Positions 11,972 to 23,637 of a stretch of 64,000 nt of DNA are shown here, in pieces. Each line of letters opens with the position of its first letter. Within the stretch, counting starts at the first letter, position 1. Source of the DNA: Manihot esculenta (Eukaryota > Streptophyta > Magnoliopsida > Malpighiales > Euphorbiaceae). The notes under the pieces are model-generated. The model ran no database searches, had not been told where the DNA came from, and saw only the letters and a program-made list of their open reading frames with translations. Location: the NCBI RefSeq assembly GCF_001659605.2, contig NC_035178.2, positions 32,443,127 to 32,507,126 on the forward strand, given 5' to 3'. The position numbers and the translations under genes are program-made.

Positions 11972-13174
11972 CCAATCAATGAAGCCTTCCCCGATGAAGA
12001 CCTATTTGCTACCCAAATTGATGACCCATGGTATGCTAACATAGTAAATTATCTAGCCACAGGTGATTTGCCCCCTGATTTGCCTAAACACATAAGAGAC
12101 AAAGTGAGGAAAAATGCAAAGCATTATGTGTGGGATGAGCCTTACCTATGGAAGCACTGTTCTAACCAAGTGATACGAAGATGTATCCCAGATCAAGAAA
12201 TAACTTCAAAAGATTCTTGAATGTGGGTTATTTTGGCCTAACATATTTCGTGATGCTTATCTATTTTGCAGGTCATGTACAAGGTGCCAACAATCTGGAA
12301 ATCTCAGCAATTGGAATCAAATGCCACAGACGCCTAGAGATCTTTGACATATGGGGAATTGACTTCATGGGACCATTCTCGCCATCCTTTGGATACACGT
12401 ACATAATTCTCATTGTGGATTATGTATCCAAATGAATAGAAGCTAAAGCAACAAGGACTGATGATGCCAAAGTAGTGGTGGACTCTGTAAAATCCTACAT
12501 CTTTTCCAGATATGGTTTGCCCAAAGCAATTATTAGTGATTAAAGAACTCACTTTTGCAACAAGGTGGTGGAAACTCTTCTCAAGAAATATCATGTTCCA
12601 CAGAACATCCATTGCCTACCATCCTCAAACCAACGGGCAAGCTGAGGTATCAAACAAAGAGATCAAGTCCATCCCAAAGAAGACAGTATGCCCAAATCAC
12701 AAGGACTGGAGTATATGCCTTGATGATGGCTTATGGGCATACTGAACAGCCTACAAGACGCTAATTGGAATGTCCCCATATCATTTGATCTATGGAAAAG
12801 CATGTCATCTACCTGTTAAACTTGAACACATAGCTTATTGTGCTGTTAAGAGTTGCAATCTTGATATCAAAGAAGTTGGATCCAACAGGAAGTTACAACT
12901 TCAAGAGTTAAAAGAGATAAGGCGAGATGCATATGAAACCTCTTGGGATTACAAGGCTAAAACCAAAGCTTTCCATGATAGCCATATCTCCATAAAACAG
13001 TTCAAGGTTGGTCATAAGGTTTTATTTTTTGACTCACAGTTGAAATTGTTTACAGGAAAGCTGCAGTCTCAATGGATTGGACCCTTCATATTGGAGCATG
13101 TCTTTCCCCATGGAGCAATAGACATTTACAGTCCAAAAGCATGTAAAATCTTTAAATCAATGGGCACCAACTGA
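11972..13174 (+). pseudogene. D pol, part 3: decayed integrase
   Basis: Pieces in more than one frame. The zinc-binding (HHCC) part around 12140-12290 is scrambled. The first catalytic Asp is visible in WGIDFMGPF (about 12352-12378), and the second in IISD near 12530 is followed at once by a stop. The Glu region GQAEVSNKEIK (about 12634-12666) is in another frame. The C-terminal part at 12770-13174 is well kept and carries the Athila signature [20 protein letters not shown] and [18 protein letters not shown]. At least two stops and two frame changes make it a pseudogene. Confidence 0.85.
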
Positions 13175-13670
13175 AGCCATATTATGAGGGATTTAATGTG
13201 CAATTAGTGGAAGAGGTTCCCTTGGATCACCCTTCCACATCTCATTGATCGAAGCAAGACAGTCCAGCCTGTGAAGAAAAACCAAGGCGCTACTGAGAGG
13301 CAACCCAGCGGAGGTGATTTGCCTAAATCACCGGGCAAATCGATTGACTACACCACAGAACAGGTGATTTGGCCGAGTGATTTGCCCAAATCGATGGACA
13401 AATCAGCATAACTGAACTACAGCAAAAGGGATTCAACAAAGGCAAATCGTGAGACTGCATCGAAGAAGTAATTTGACCATAGTGATTTGCCCAAATCCCT
13501 AGCCAAATCACCAAGCCAGAAGTCAGAAACACTGCATTTATTATTAGGGCAGATCGCTTCCCCCAAATCACTTTAAATTGTTTTCTTTTATTTTTTTTTC
13601 TTTCACTCATGCTAACTCTTTCCTCTCTTTCCTTCTTCTCTAAGTTTCTTTTAGGCCAACACAATCCAGC
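13175..13670 (+). repeat. D spacer between pol and ORF3 with clustered GATTTGCCCAAATC-type motifs
   Basis: No gene. From about 13311 to 13575 the spacer is dense in the near-palindrome gatttgcccaaatc and relatives (ggtgatttgcctaaatcacc, gtgatttgcccaaatcgat, ccaaatcacc). The same motif recurs in D's 3' LTR (52020-52245), in C's LTRs (28870-29010 and 50815-50930), and inside C's coding sequence, where it gives DLPKS. Confidence 0.75.
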
Positions 13671-14808
13671 ATGGTTCACACGAAAATGGTGGCCACCTCT
13701 GGTCCAGGTCAATGGCGGTAGCTAGGTCTACCTAGACCGATATGCGTGCTGACAAATAGCGATGAGGAACCTATCGTCAATCCACCACCCATTACAGACA
13801 TCACTGCCAATACTGGGTCAACAGCAGAAACATCTCTTCGCACTTCATCGCTACCGGTCACCAGCATTTACCACTGTCAGGCACAGGCATCATCCATAGT
13901 GCCACCTTCCAAAACTTAGATGGTCGAGAAGGGGACTCCTCTAGCCATGCCAATGCCATCAAAACCCCCTTCAGATGGTCATGGACAGAAGCACCAAACA
14001 GCCACAGTCTCACCACAGCAACCCAGCACTAAGTGTCGCATGGAAGCCTCCACCAGCGTGCCAGCCACAACTTCTGAGGGACACAATAGCCAGGGCGATT
14101 TGCCCAAACCCTCAGCCATGGATCATGCAGCGAAGGCTCTAGCCTTCGACAAACAAGCCGAACACACCAGGTTTGAGAATTACTCCTCCCTCCCCTACCA
14201 CCCAGGTAAATTTCTGCACCATGAAACACTCGATGCACTAGGAATTCGAACAGAAATAGACTCTCTTATTGATAGCATTGGTTGGGGCACATTCTTTCAT
14301 CTATGCATGCCAGCATTCATAGAACTCATTCAAGAGTTTTTCTGCACATTCTTCTTTGACAAAACTGCCATGACCACCATGCGCACACCTAACATAGTCA
14401 GTTTTAGATTGATAGGACAGCGATATCACATGTCCATGCATGAATTCAATTCTGCATTGGGTTTTGATTGCCCAAATACTATCTGTGATTACCTTTCTAA
14501 ATTCAATGCTAATACTGTGTATGCTGAATGATGTGACAACCCACCTGATTCTTACTCCCCCACCAGATCCAAAGACCTGTATTTAAGCAATCCGTGCTTA
14601 AAATACTTGCATAGGTTTCTGGCCTATACTTTCTCTGGCCGAAAAGATGCACCAAACATACTCATCAAAACTAAACTCTACATTCTTTGGAGCATGGTAA
14701 TAAAGCAGAAAATTAATTTTGGATTCTAGATTGCCACACAAATTTCTGGTATACTGACTTATCATCGCCCTTTAATTCTTGGGCATGTCATCACCTCACT
14801 AGCAGTAA
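13671..14808 (+). pseudogene. D ORF3, part 1: Athila-type downstream ORF (env-like position, putative plant transposon protein)
   Basis: Starts MVHTKMVATS at 13671, where Athila elements have their third ORF. A long Pro/Ser/Thr-rich segment is followed by a conserved-looking domain near 14160-14530 (FENYSSLPYHPGKFLHHETLDALGI split over RTEIDSLIDSIGW, then the segment SFRLIGQRYHMSMHEF and LGFDCP). This resembles the family annotated as putative plant transposon protein. Stops at 13719-13721, 13917-13919, 14529-14531 and about 14749 break it. One stretch, QGDLPKPS at about 14092, is coded by the gatttgcccaaa motif. The function of this ORF is unknown. Element E interrupts it after 14808, and it resumes at 27153. 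Confidence 0.65.
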
Positions 14809-17075
14809 TGTAACGACCCCAAAATGGACCGTCACCGGCGCTAGGATTCAGGTCGGCTTAAGGCCGCCAGAACCCGTAGCAAGCCTGCTATACTCTCTGT
14901 GTACCTGTAAATCTCATACATGATCATACATTTGCTGTGAAAATAAACACTTTTCTCTGTACTAGGGCTTAACCTGTGCATGCACTATCTCTATACTCTG
15001 TACTCTGTACCCCTGACTAGAGCTTGCTCTAGATGGGTTATCTCATACCTGTTAAGCCTGGTTATTCACACATACTCTGTAAAACATATACATATACAGA
15101 TCATGTATGTAACAAAAGATTTACAACACAAACATCACTAAGTCAAGCACAATTCTAACTTTATACATAACTATTACATCTCTGTAATCATACATGTCCA
15201 CTCTAAGCTATTACAATTCTCTTTACTCTTTCTATACTCTGCTGATCTTCCCTGTACACTGAACACTGAACCTGCAAGACTGGGGTTAAGGGAGTGGGAT
15301 GAGCTCTATAGCCCAGTGAGTAGAACAGTAAAAATAGTTTCATTAACACATGCTCTGATGGAATGCATCAAACCACAGACAATCCACATCAAGGGTAAAC
15401 CTGTCACCACATAGTCCCAGTAACTGTGCCGTGCCAGGCCGTAGACTGGGGTCCTGGACTTCCTGTACTATGTATATGTATATGTGTATATAACACCTGT
15501 ACTTACCGTTTGCCAGGGCGTAGACTGGGCACCTGGACTTTACTACACCTGCCAGGCCATAGAATGGGGTCCTGGTCTTTACTATACTTGCCAGGCCGTA
15601 GAATGGGGTCCTGGTCTTCTTGTCTGGAACTATTGGATCATTCAGCATTCACCCACATCAACAAATAAGTATGCAATGCAACATAGTCGTGGAGTCTAAT
15701 GCAAACAACCTACTATATGTGCATGATGTATGAAGTATGCTAAAGGCATTTCTCTGTTCAATTCAAAGAATTAAGTTTAGTTCCACTCACCTCTGGCTAA
15801 CTGGACTGACTCTGCAGGCTCTGAAAACGCTGGAGCAGTACTCACTGCTGCTCTCTCTGGTTCCTCTGGTTTGTACCTATACAGATGGACTCAAATGAGG
15901 GACCAAACTAGCTTATGAATAACTCTATTAAACTCCCCAAGAATCCCCTTAAACTCACTCAAACATCTATGCAAAGCATGCAAAGGAAGGCTGGACAGAA
16001 CACTTTCGGCGGCAGGTTCGGCGGCCGAAAGTCCTCTCCAGAGACGAAACTCAAGCACCTTCGGCGGCCGAATCTCTACTTTCGGCAGCCGAACCCTTTC
16101 GGGGGCAAGTTTCAGAGGTTGAAAGGCATTCTAGAGACGAAAGTCTCTAACCTTCGGCAGCACCTTCGGCGGCCGAACTCCCCTCCAGAGCCGAAAGTGC
16201 AAAAGCTCGGGGGCAAGCTTGGGCAGTCGAAGCCACTTCCTCATGGGTTCGGCGGCCGAATGTAGCTTCGGCGGCCGAACCTGAGTTCATCCGCAAGGCA
16301 GAAACTTGCTCTGCCTCTCGCCTAAAGCACCAAAACTCATTCCAACTCATACACCTCAATTCCTCAACTTGCATACACTCATGTATATGCTCAAAGGGGT
16401 CAAAAACTAGCTAAAAAACCCCAACAACACAAACACATAACACATAAACAAGCTTTTCTCACAAAAATCACCAAAAACTCTCCTTTTAACCTATTTATGC
16501 AACTCTCTCCATACACCCCATAAATCCTTCAGAAAACATAAAAACAAGCTCAGGATCTTCACTTACCTTTTGAAATCAAGAAGATGAACAATCCTAACGT
16601 GGAGTTTTGAAGCAACTCTCCTTCAAACTCTCCAAAATGCACAACTTTGTGTTTTAAGCTCAAAACCTTCAAAATAACATAAAACTCAATCAAATCTTTG
16701 AAAGATATAATACAAACAGGAAGAAATACTCACAAAGGACAGGGTCTCACCTCAGAACGTGAAAGAAAATGGTGATGTTTATCCTTTCAACTGACTGAGG
16801 GCCATTTATAGGTGGCTGGCCAGACCACCTTCGGCGGCCTATCGAGAAACCGAAAGCCATGCATGTTCGGCGGCCGAACCTCAACTTCGGCGGCCGAACC
16901 TGGCTTTTCTGCCTTGGTTCATGTCACTCAAAAATTCATTTCCTTATGCTTAAAACTTGATGAACATATCAAAACATTTAAGAAAAACATAATTCTAACC
17001 CTTCTAGAGACTTCCGACATCCTGGACTCCACCGGAAAGTAGAATTCCGATGCCGGACTCTAGCCGGGTATTACA
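14809..17075 (-). repeat. 3' LTR of E (2267 bp)
   Basis: TGTAACGACCCC...GGGTATTACA. GC-motif clusters at 16003-16285 and 16828-16905 flank the TATA box (16802-16811, minus CTATAAATGG). Tandem GCCAGGCCGTAGA(A/C)TGGG repeats lie at 15426-15622. This is the uninterrupted copy and shows what G's insertion and deletion removed from the 5' LTR (about 14918-15475 in this copy). Confidence 0.95.
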
Positions 17076-17088
17076 TTCTCCCCCCCTT
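17076..17088 (-). other. Polypurine tract of E
   Basis: Minus strand AAGGGGGGGAGAA directly before the 3' LTR. The same tract is found in B (33132-33144) and, with fewer G, in A (38222-38234). Confidence 0.85.
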
Positions 17089-17154
17089 AAGAACATTCGT
17101 CCTCGAATGTTCCGCAAACAAACAAAGAAACACATAAAAGGAGGAAAACTAACC

Positions 17155-20100
17155 TCAAAACAGATATGGATACTGCTGAAGCATCGACTCTCGCGTCTCC
17201 CAGGTGTATTCTTCGAGATTATGATGGTTCCACAGAACTTTCACCATTGGGATCTCTTTGTTCCTTAGCTGTCTGATCTGTGTGTCCAGAATCCGCATTG
17301 GCTGCTCTATATAGGTGAGATCTATAAGAATCTCCACCTCAGGCTCACTCAGAACCTGATTCGGATCTGACACAAACTGCCGTAGCATAGAAACATGAAA
17401 TACCGGGTGAATTCTCTCCATAGAAGCAGGTAAATCCAGCTTATACGACACATTTCCGATCCTCTGCACAATCTCAAAGGGTCCAATGTACCGTGGAGCT
17501 AACTTACCCTTCTTCCCAAAACGAACCACTCCTTTCATGGGAGACACTTTCAGCAATACCATACTACCCTCCTGAAACTCTAACTGCTTTCTGCGTACGT
17601 CTGCATAGCTTTTCTGTCTACTCTGCGCTGTTCTGATTCTCTCTCTGATCATAAGCACCACTCTACTGGTAATTTCTACTAACTCTGGCCCTGCAAGAGC
17701 CTTCTCTCCTACCTCTTCCCAGCAAACAGGTGATCTGCACTTCCTCCCATATAAAGCTTCATAAGGAGCCATCCCTATGCTAGCATGATGGCTGTTATTG
17801 TAGGCAAACTCCACCAGAGGTAGATGCTGCCTCCAAGAACCGCCAAAGTCTAACACACATAGTCGAAGCATATCCTCTATGGTCTGGATGGTCCTCTCTG
17901 ACTGTCCATCAGTCTGTGGATGGAAAGCAGTGCTAAAATCCAATCTCGTGCCCATCGCACTCTGCAGACTCCGCCAAAATCTGGAGGTGAACTGAGGTCC
18001 TATGTCTGAGACTATAGATACTGGAACTCCATGTAATCGCACTATCTCATCCAGATAGACCTGTGCTAACTTATCCACAGAATAGTTACTCCGTACTGGA
18101 AGAAAATGAGCAGATTTCGTGAGTCTGTCCACAATCACCCATATTGAGTCTATCCTGTTGGACGCTGCTGGTAAGCCCACTACAAAATCCATAGCTATGT
18201 TCTCCCATTTCCACTCTGGAATCGGCAGTGGATTAAGCATTCGAGCTGGTTTCTGATGCTCTAGTTTCACCCTCTGGTAAACCTCACAGGCTGTCACAAA
18301 CTGCGCCACTTCTTTCTTCATGGCTGGCCACCAATAGACCCTCTTCAATTCCAGATACATTTTGGTGGCTCCTGGGTGAACACTATACCTCGCATTATGA
18401 GCTTCCCTCATAATGTCTTCCTTCACAGTGCTCCTATCTGGTACACAAAGTCGACTCCCATAGCGAAGGATCCCTTTGTTGTCAAATCTAAACTCTGCAC
18501 TGTTGCCTGACTGAACAGTCCTGGCAATTATCATGAACTCTGGGTCCTCGTGCTGTTTCTGAGCTATCTGCTCCAGAAACACAGGTGTCACTCTCATCTG
18601 TGCTATCAACGCACCTGTACCAGACAACTCTAGCTGTAACCCCTCTTCTAAGAGTTTATAAAACTCCATCACGACTGGTCTCCGTTCTGCTGCTATATGG
18701 GATAAACTGCCTAGCGACTTCCGGCTTAGGGCGTCTGCCACAACATCCGCCTTACCCGGATGATACTATGTCTTACAATCATAATCACTGAGCAATTCGA
18801 CCCATCTTCTCTGCCTCAAATTCAGCTCTCTCTGACTCAAGATGTACTGTAAACTCTTATGATCGGTGAAGATCTCGCATTTAACCCCGTAGAGGTAATG
18901 CCGCCACATCTTAAGTGCAAAGATAACTGCTGCCATCTCAAGGTCATGGGTAGGGTAATTCAACTCGTGCTTCTTCAACTGTCTAGAAGCATAAGCAATC
19001 ACCCTATCACTCTGCATCAAAACACAACCCAATTCCACTCGAGATGCATCACAGAACACTGTGAACTCCGCGTCACTGACAGGCAGAGCTAGCACTGGTG
19101 CTGATGTCAATCTCTTCTTGAGCTCCTCAAAGCTCTCTTCACACTGGTCCGACCAGACAAACTTCTGGTTCTTCTGAGTCAGTTTGGTCATAGGAGCCAC
19201 TATCTTGGAGAAGTCCTGAACGAACCTCCTGTAGTAACTTGCCAGTCCCAGAAAGCTTTTAATTTCAGTTACTGTAGTGGGTCTGGGCCAGTTAGCTACA
19301 GCCTCTATCTTTTTGGGGTCTACTTCAATGCCTTCTGCTGATACTACATGTCCCAAGAAGGAAATGCTCCTTAACCAAAACTCACACTTAGAGAACTTGG
19401 CATACAAACCATGCTCTCTCAGTGTCTGCAGAACTATCCTCAGATGCTGGGCATGCTCCTCTGCATCTCTGGAATATACCAAGATATCATCTATGAAAAC
19501 AATAACAAAGTGATCCAGAAACTCGCTGAATACTCTGTTCATGAGATCCATAAATGCTGCAGGGGCGTTAGTTAACCTGAACGGCATCACTAAGAATTCA
19601 TAATGCCCATATCTGGTCCTGAAAGCTGTCTTAGGCACATCTGCCTCTCTAACTCTCAACTGATGATACCCGGATCTCAGATCTATTTTAGAAAAACAAC
19701 CTGCTCCAGCTAGCTGGTCAAACAGATCATCAATCCTAGGTAAAGGATACCTATTCTTGGTAGTGACCTTGTTCAACTATCTGTAGTCGATACAAAGTCT
19801 GAGGGATCCATCCTTCTTTCTGACAAAGAGCACTGGAGCACCCCAAGGCGAGGTACTAGGGCGGATGAAACCCTTATCTACCAAATCCTGCAACTGTTCT
19901 TTTAACTCTTTTAACTCTGCTGGCGCCATCCTGTAGGGAGGAATAGAGATAGGTCTAGTATCAGGCAGTAATTCAATTTCAAACTCTATCTCCCTACCAG
20001 GTGGTAGTCCTGGTAAATCATCTGGGAACACATCGAGAAACTCTCGGACTACTGGTACTGTGGCTGGTTCCCTCACCTGACTGTCTAGCTCTCTCACATG

Positions 20101-22091
20101 AGCTAGAAACCCCTGACAACCCCTCCTAAGCAAACGACGAGCCTGAAGGGCTGAAATCAAACCTCTGGGTGTACCTCTCCTGTCTCCTCTGAAGACACAC
20201 TCTGACCCATCCTGGTCTCTGAGACTAACTATCTTCTCTCTACAGTCCAAAGTAGCACTATATGCAGATAGCCAATCCATCCTTAGAATGACATCAAAAT
20301 CTGTCAAGTCTAGAACCACAAGGTCAGCTGGAAGGCATCTACCCTCTATGAACACTGGACTGAAATGACAGACTGACACTGCCACTGACGGGTCACACTT
20401 GGGTCCACTGACCCAGAGAGGATACTCTAACTCAGAACTGATCAAACCCAATCTCTCTATGGCTCTCGAAGCAATAAAGGAATGAGAAGCACCGGGGTCC
20501 ATCAAAGCATACACATCTGAACACCCAATGATGAGATTACCTGACACCACTGTGTTCGATGTGTTAGCCTCTTCCTGTGTCACAGTGAAAATCCGTGCTG
20601 GGGCTACCGGATTTCCACCTCGGGAACCTGCTGCTGAAGTAGAGGCTGCCCCTTTCCCTCTACCTCTGCCACTACTCTGAGGCATGACTGGAGCTGCTGG
20701 CTGTACAACTGGCTGTACCACACTGCCTGAACTCATCTGCTGGGATGGTGCAAAAGTCACCTGAGGACAATCCCGAGCAATATGCCCTTCCTGTCCACAT
20801 CTAAAACAAGCTGTAGATCCCAACCGACAAGCTCTTCCATGTGGTCTTCCACATCTTCTGCATACTGGAACTGTGCCAGAGCTTGAGCCACTACCTATTC
20901 CCAGACCTGACTTAACTTTATTCCAGAACTTACTCTTTGTTCCTTTTGCCTTTTCCCATCTTTTACTGCCTGCGGCTGCTGAACTGGGGGCCTTAGAACC
21001 CGAAGCCTGTGCCTTTGACTGTTTCTGAATATTGGCATTAGCTTCAATTTTCCTGGCTGCATCCACTATAGTGTGGAAACTTTCTTTTTCTGCTGGAAGA
21101 ATCAAGGAAGAATACCTAGGATGCAATCTCATAGTATATCTCCTTGCCTTCTTCTGATTAGTATCATAGGCCTGACCCACGTACTGTAGCAAATCCAGGA
21201 ACTTATCTGTAAATTCATCAACACTCATTTCATCTGTCTGTCTCAATTGCTCAAACTCTATGACTTTCATCTCCTTGGAGCTATCAGGAAAAGCCCACCC
21301 TGCAAATTCATTAGCGAACTCTCCCCATGACATACTGTCCACCCTGGACACTATGTAATTCTTGAACCACTCTCGAGCTTTCTTACACTTAAGTGTAAAT
21401 CCTGCCATCTTTATGGCTCTGCTATCATCTGCTCCCAACTCATCAGTGATCATCTTCACAGTTCTAAGATACTCAAATGGATCATCTCCTGGATTGAATT
21501 TCGGAGCATCCAATTTCAAGTACTCTGTCATTTGCACCTTACTTCCAAATGAGCTAGGTGGATGTCTTTCAACAACAGGGGCTACTGGTTCTGGTTGTGG
21601 TGGTGGAGGTACTGGTTCATTTAGCTCTAGGAGTGCTGCACTTGGATGGATAGGGGAGGGTGGATATATAGGATATGGTGGGTAATAAGGAGGATAAGGC
21701 ATATATGGCATATATGTCGGATATGGGTCAAAACGAGAGTACTCCGACGTACCTCCCATCGGATACTCTAGGTCCTGAAACAAAGAGGGATAGCCAAAAC
21801 CTAGGCCTGAGCACCTCCCTGAGAATCTCCCATACCTTCATCAGATCTACCCGCACCCATACTGTCATCTCTAGACTGATCAATCTCCATAGCCTCCCTC
21901 ATATCCTCTGATCTTCCTCCTCTCACTGTACCTCTTCTGCTCTCGTCGATAGACCTTCTAGGGTCTATTGACGTACATTCTCTGCTAGATCTCTGAGACC
22001 TTGCTCTTGGCAATGCAGGAGGACAAGCAGCTGGTCTCTCACTATCTGGTGGGACTCCAGTCAATCGAACTGATCGACGAGTTCCTCTCAT
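17155..22091 (-). pseudogene. E gag-pol polyprotein (disrupted)
   Basis: Tekay-like chromovirus polyprotein, in order: Gag start MRGTRRS (22091), capsid-like domain, two zinc knuckles including [14 protein letters not shown], protease [14 protein letters not shown] with FIDDILVYS, RNase H, integrase, and a C-terminal chromodomain-like segment ending QYPYLF. A one-base deletion near 21805 shifts the frame early in Gag. Two in-frame amber stops at 19777-19779 (in the RT start, LCIDYR*LNK) and 18766-18768 (after RNase H) both replace CAG Gln. Further likely damage: the last Cys of the integrase zinc motif is Tyr (CEVYQR), and RT has MPFRLTN where B has MPFGLTN. Non-functional in place. The frame is otherwise well kept, with close identity to B. 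Confidence 0.93.
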
Positions 22092-22302
22092 TTTAACTCT
22101 GGAAAACAACACATAATATAGCATTTTAGCACATAACCATCACATATCAATCATGCACATGCATAACTCATGGCATTTCATGCATCAAATAGATAGGACT
22201 CAACACCCTATCCTAGTGGACATGATTTCCTATTGTGCTTGACCACCTCTAGCCTCTATGAGCCCGACACTCTCTCTATAGGTCCGATCATGTGAACCTA
22301 GG
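22092..22302 (-). other. Untranslated leader of E
   Basis: The same leader block as in I, B and A (the cctatcctagtggacatgat stretch), 211 bases between PBS and gag. No other feature seen. Confidence 0.7.
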
Positions 22303-22314
22303 GCTCTGATACCA
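22303..22314 (-). other. Primer binding site of E (initiator Met tRNA type)
   Basis: Minus strand TGGTATCAGAGC, 3 bases from the LTR that starts at 22318. Confidence 0.92.
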
Positions 22315-22428
22315 ATCTGTAACAACCCCAAAATGGACCGTCACCGGCACTAGGATTCAGGTCGGCTTAAGGCCGCCAGAACCCGTAGCAAGCTTGCTAT
22401 ACTCTCTGTGTACCTGTAAATCTCATAC

Positions 22429-23492
22429 TCATGAAGCAACATGATTAGCTTCTCTTCTTTTAGATGAGGTGTGCCTCTAGCCCTTATGTTTGCATTTTTG
22501 AGATGATTGGGAAGCACTTTGAACTCCAATTCATGTTTCTCTATGGCTAGCTGCAATTTAGTACTTAATTCAGGCAAAACAAACTCTACCTTATCCGGAG
22601 GTTTGGGAAGGCATTGATCCGCATGGTCCTTTGGTTTAGGTGCTTGGAGTACCATTTGTTCCTTGTGGGCATGGGCTGGTTGCATTGGATCTATGGCTGA
22701 ATTGGTTTCAATTTCCTCCTTCTGCGCAAGATCTGACTGAAAGGGAGGACTGGAGGAGCTCATCTGCGATGGAAACTGAAAGGACGCATCTAAAAGGCTT
22801 TCAGGTACTCCTTTTTGCGCAAGATTGGTCTGAAGAGGTGCGATTGGAAGTGTTGTAGGACTGTCTTGCGCAAGGTTGATCTGCGCACCAAGCTAAAGTG
22901 GTGCGATATGCTTCTGTTCATTCTGCGCATGGCTGCAGTCCACCTGTTGGATGCAACAGTCAGTTTCTTTCAATTTTGGTTCTTCCTGACTTTCATCATC
23001 TTCTTGGCTAGCCTCCTTGCATGAATCATTGGTTAGAATATCATCTTTTATATCAAAATTATCTTTGCTCAAACAATCAATGATATTTGAATTATCAACA
23101 AGTTCTGTTTGATCTGTTTGTTGGGACAAACAGTGTTCTGGTTGTGTTTCTTCAGCAACTCGTTCTAGCACTTGCCATCTTTCATCAGCTTCACGCTCTT
23201 CCTCTTTTCTTACCATGTCTTCTCTCCATTTGGCGGCTACTCGATCCACTTCTTGTTGGAGATTGTGCAAAGTTTTCAACATCTTACGAAAATTAGTTCT
23301 GGGATCTTGAGGTATTTCTTGGGCTTGATAGGCTTTGTAGTAGTTAGCCCCTTTATAGCCATAATTTGGTTGGTCTCCCCAACATGGACGTACTTCAAGA
23401 GCTTGTTCAGCTTGGTCTATAACAAAACTTCTCGCAGCAGCGATTTGTTCATAAAGTTCCGCGAGGCGAAAAGGTGTAATTTCCTCATCCAT
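22429..23492 (-). pseudogene. G Gag-like remnant and linker to RT
   Basis: Starts MDEEITPFRLAELYEQIAA 123 bases after the PBS. It reads the C-terminal part of Athila Gag (CWGDQPNYGYKGANYYKAYQAQ, then a charged helix with KWREDMVRKEEE), then an acidic linker. A TAA near 22893 is followed by the same frame with repeated (D/N)LAQ(K/D) units at 22740-22880, encoded by the ttgcgcaag motif. It ends with the pre-RT segment LPNHLKNANIRARG and LLHEYE. The main Gag domain and zinc knuckle are missing from the start, as in C. No protease motif is visible, and it is not functional as a Gag. Confidence 0.7.
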
Positions 23493-23614
23493 GATTCAAA
23501 TCTGCGATTGAGATGTTTCAGAAGATGGTTCTGCGCAGAGTGTTCTTTTTTCTTTTTTCTTTTTTTTTTTTTGGAATTTGGTCCTGAAAAAAAAAACAAA
23601 TAAGTTAAATCAAC
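23493..23614 (-). other. Leader of G between PBS and the Gag-like ORF
   Basis: Short A/T-rich leader with a long T/C run (minus strand A/G run) near 23549-23573. No ORF or signal recognised. Confidence 0.5.
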
Positions 23615-23632
23615 TCCCCGGCAACGGCGCCA
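23615..23632 (-). other. Primer binding site of G (tRNA-Asp)
   Basis: Minus strand TGGCGCCGTTGCCGGGGA, complementary to the 3' end of plant tRNA-Asp, as is usual in Athila elements. It lies 5 bases from the LTR end. Confidence 0.9.
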
Positions 23633-23637
23633 ATTTT

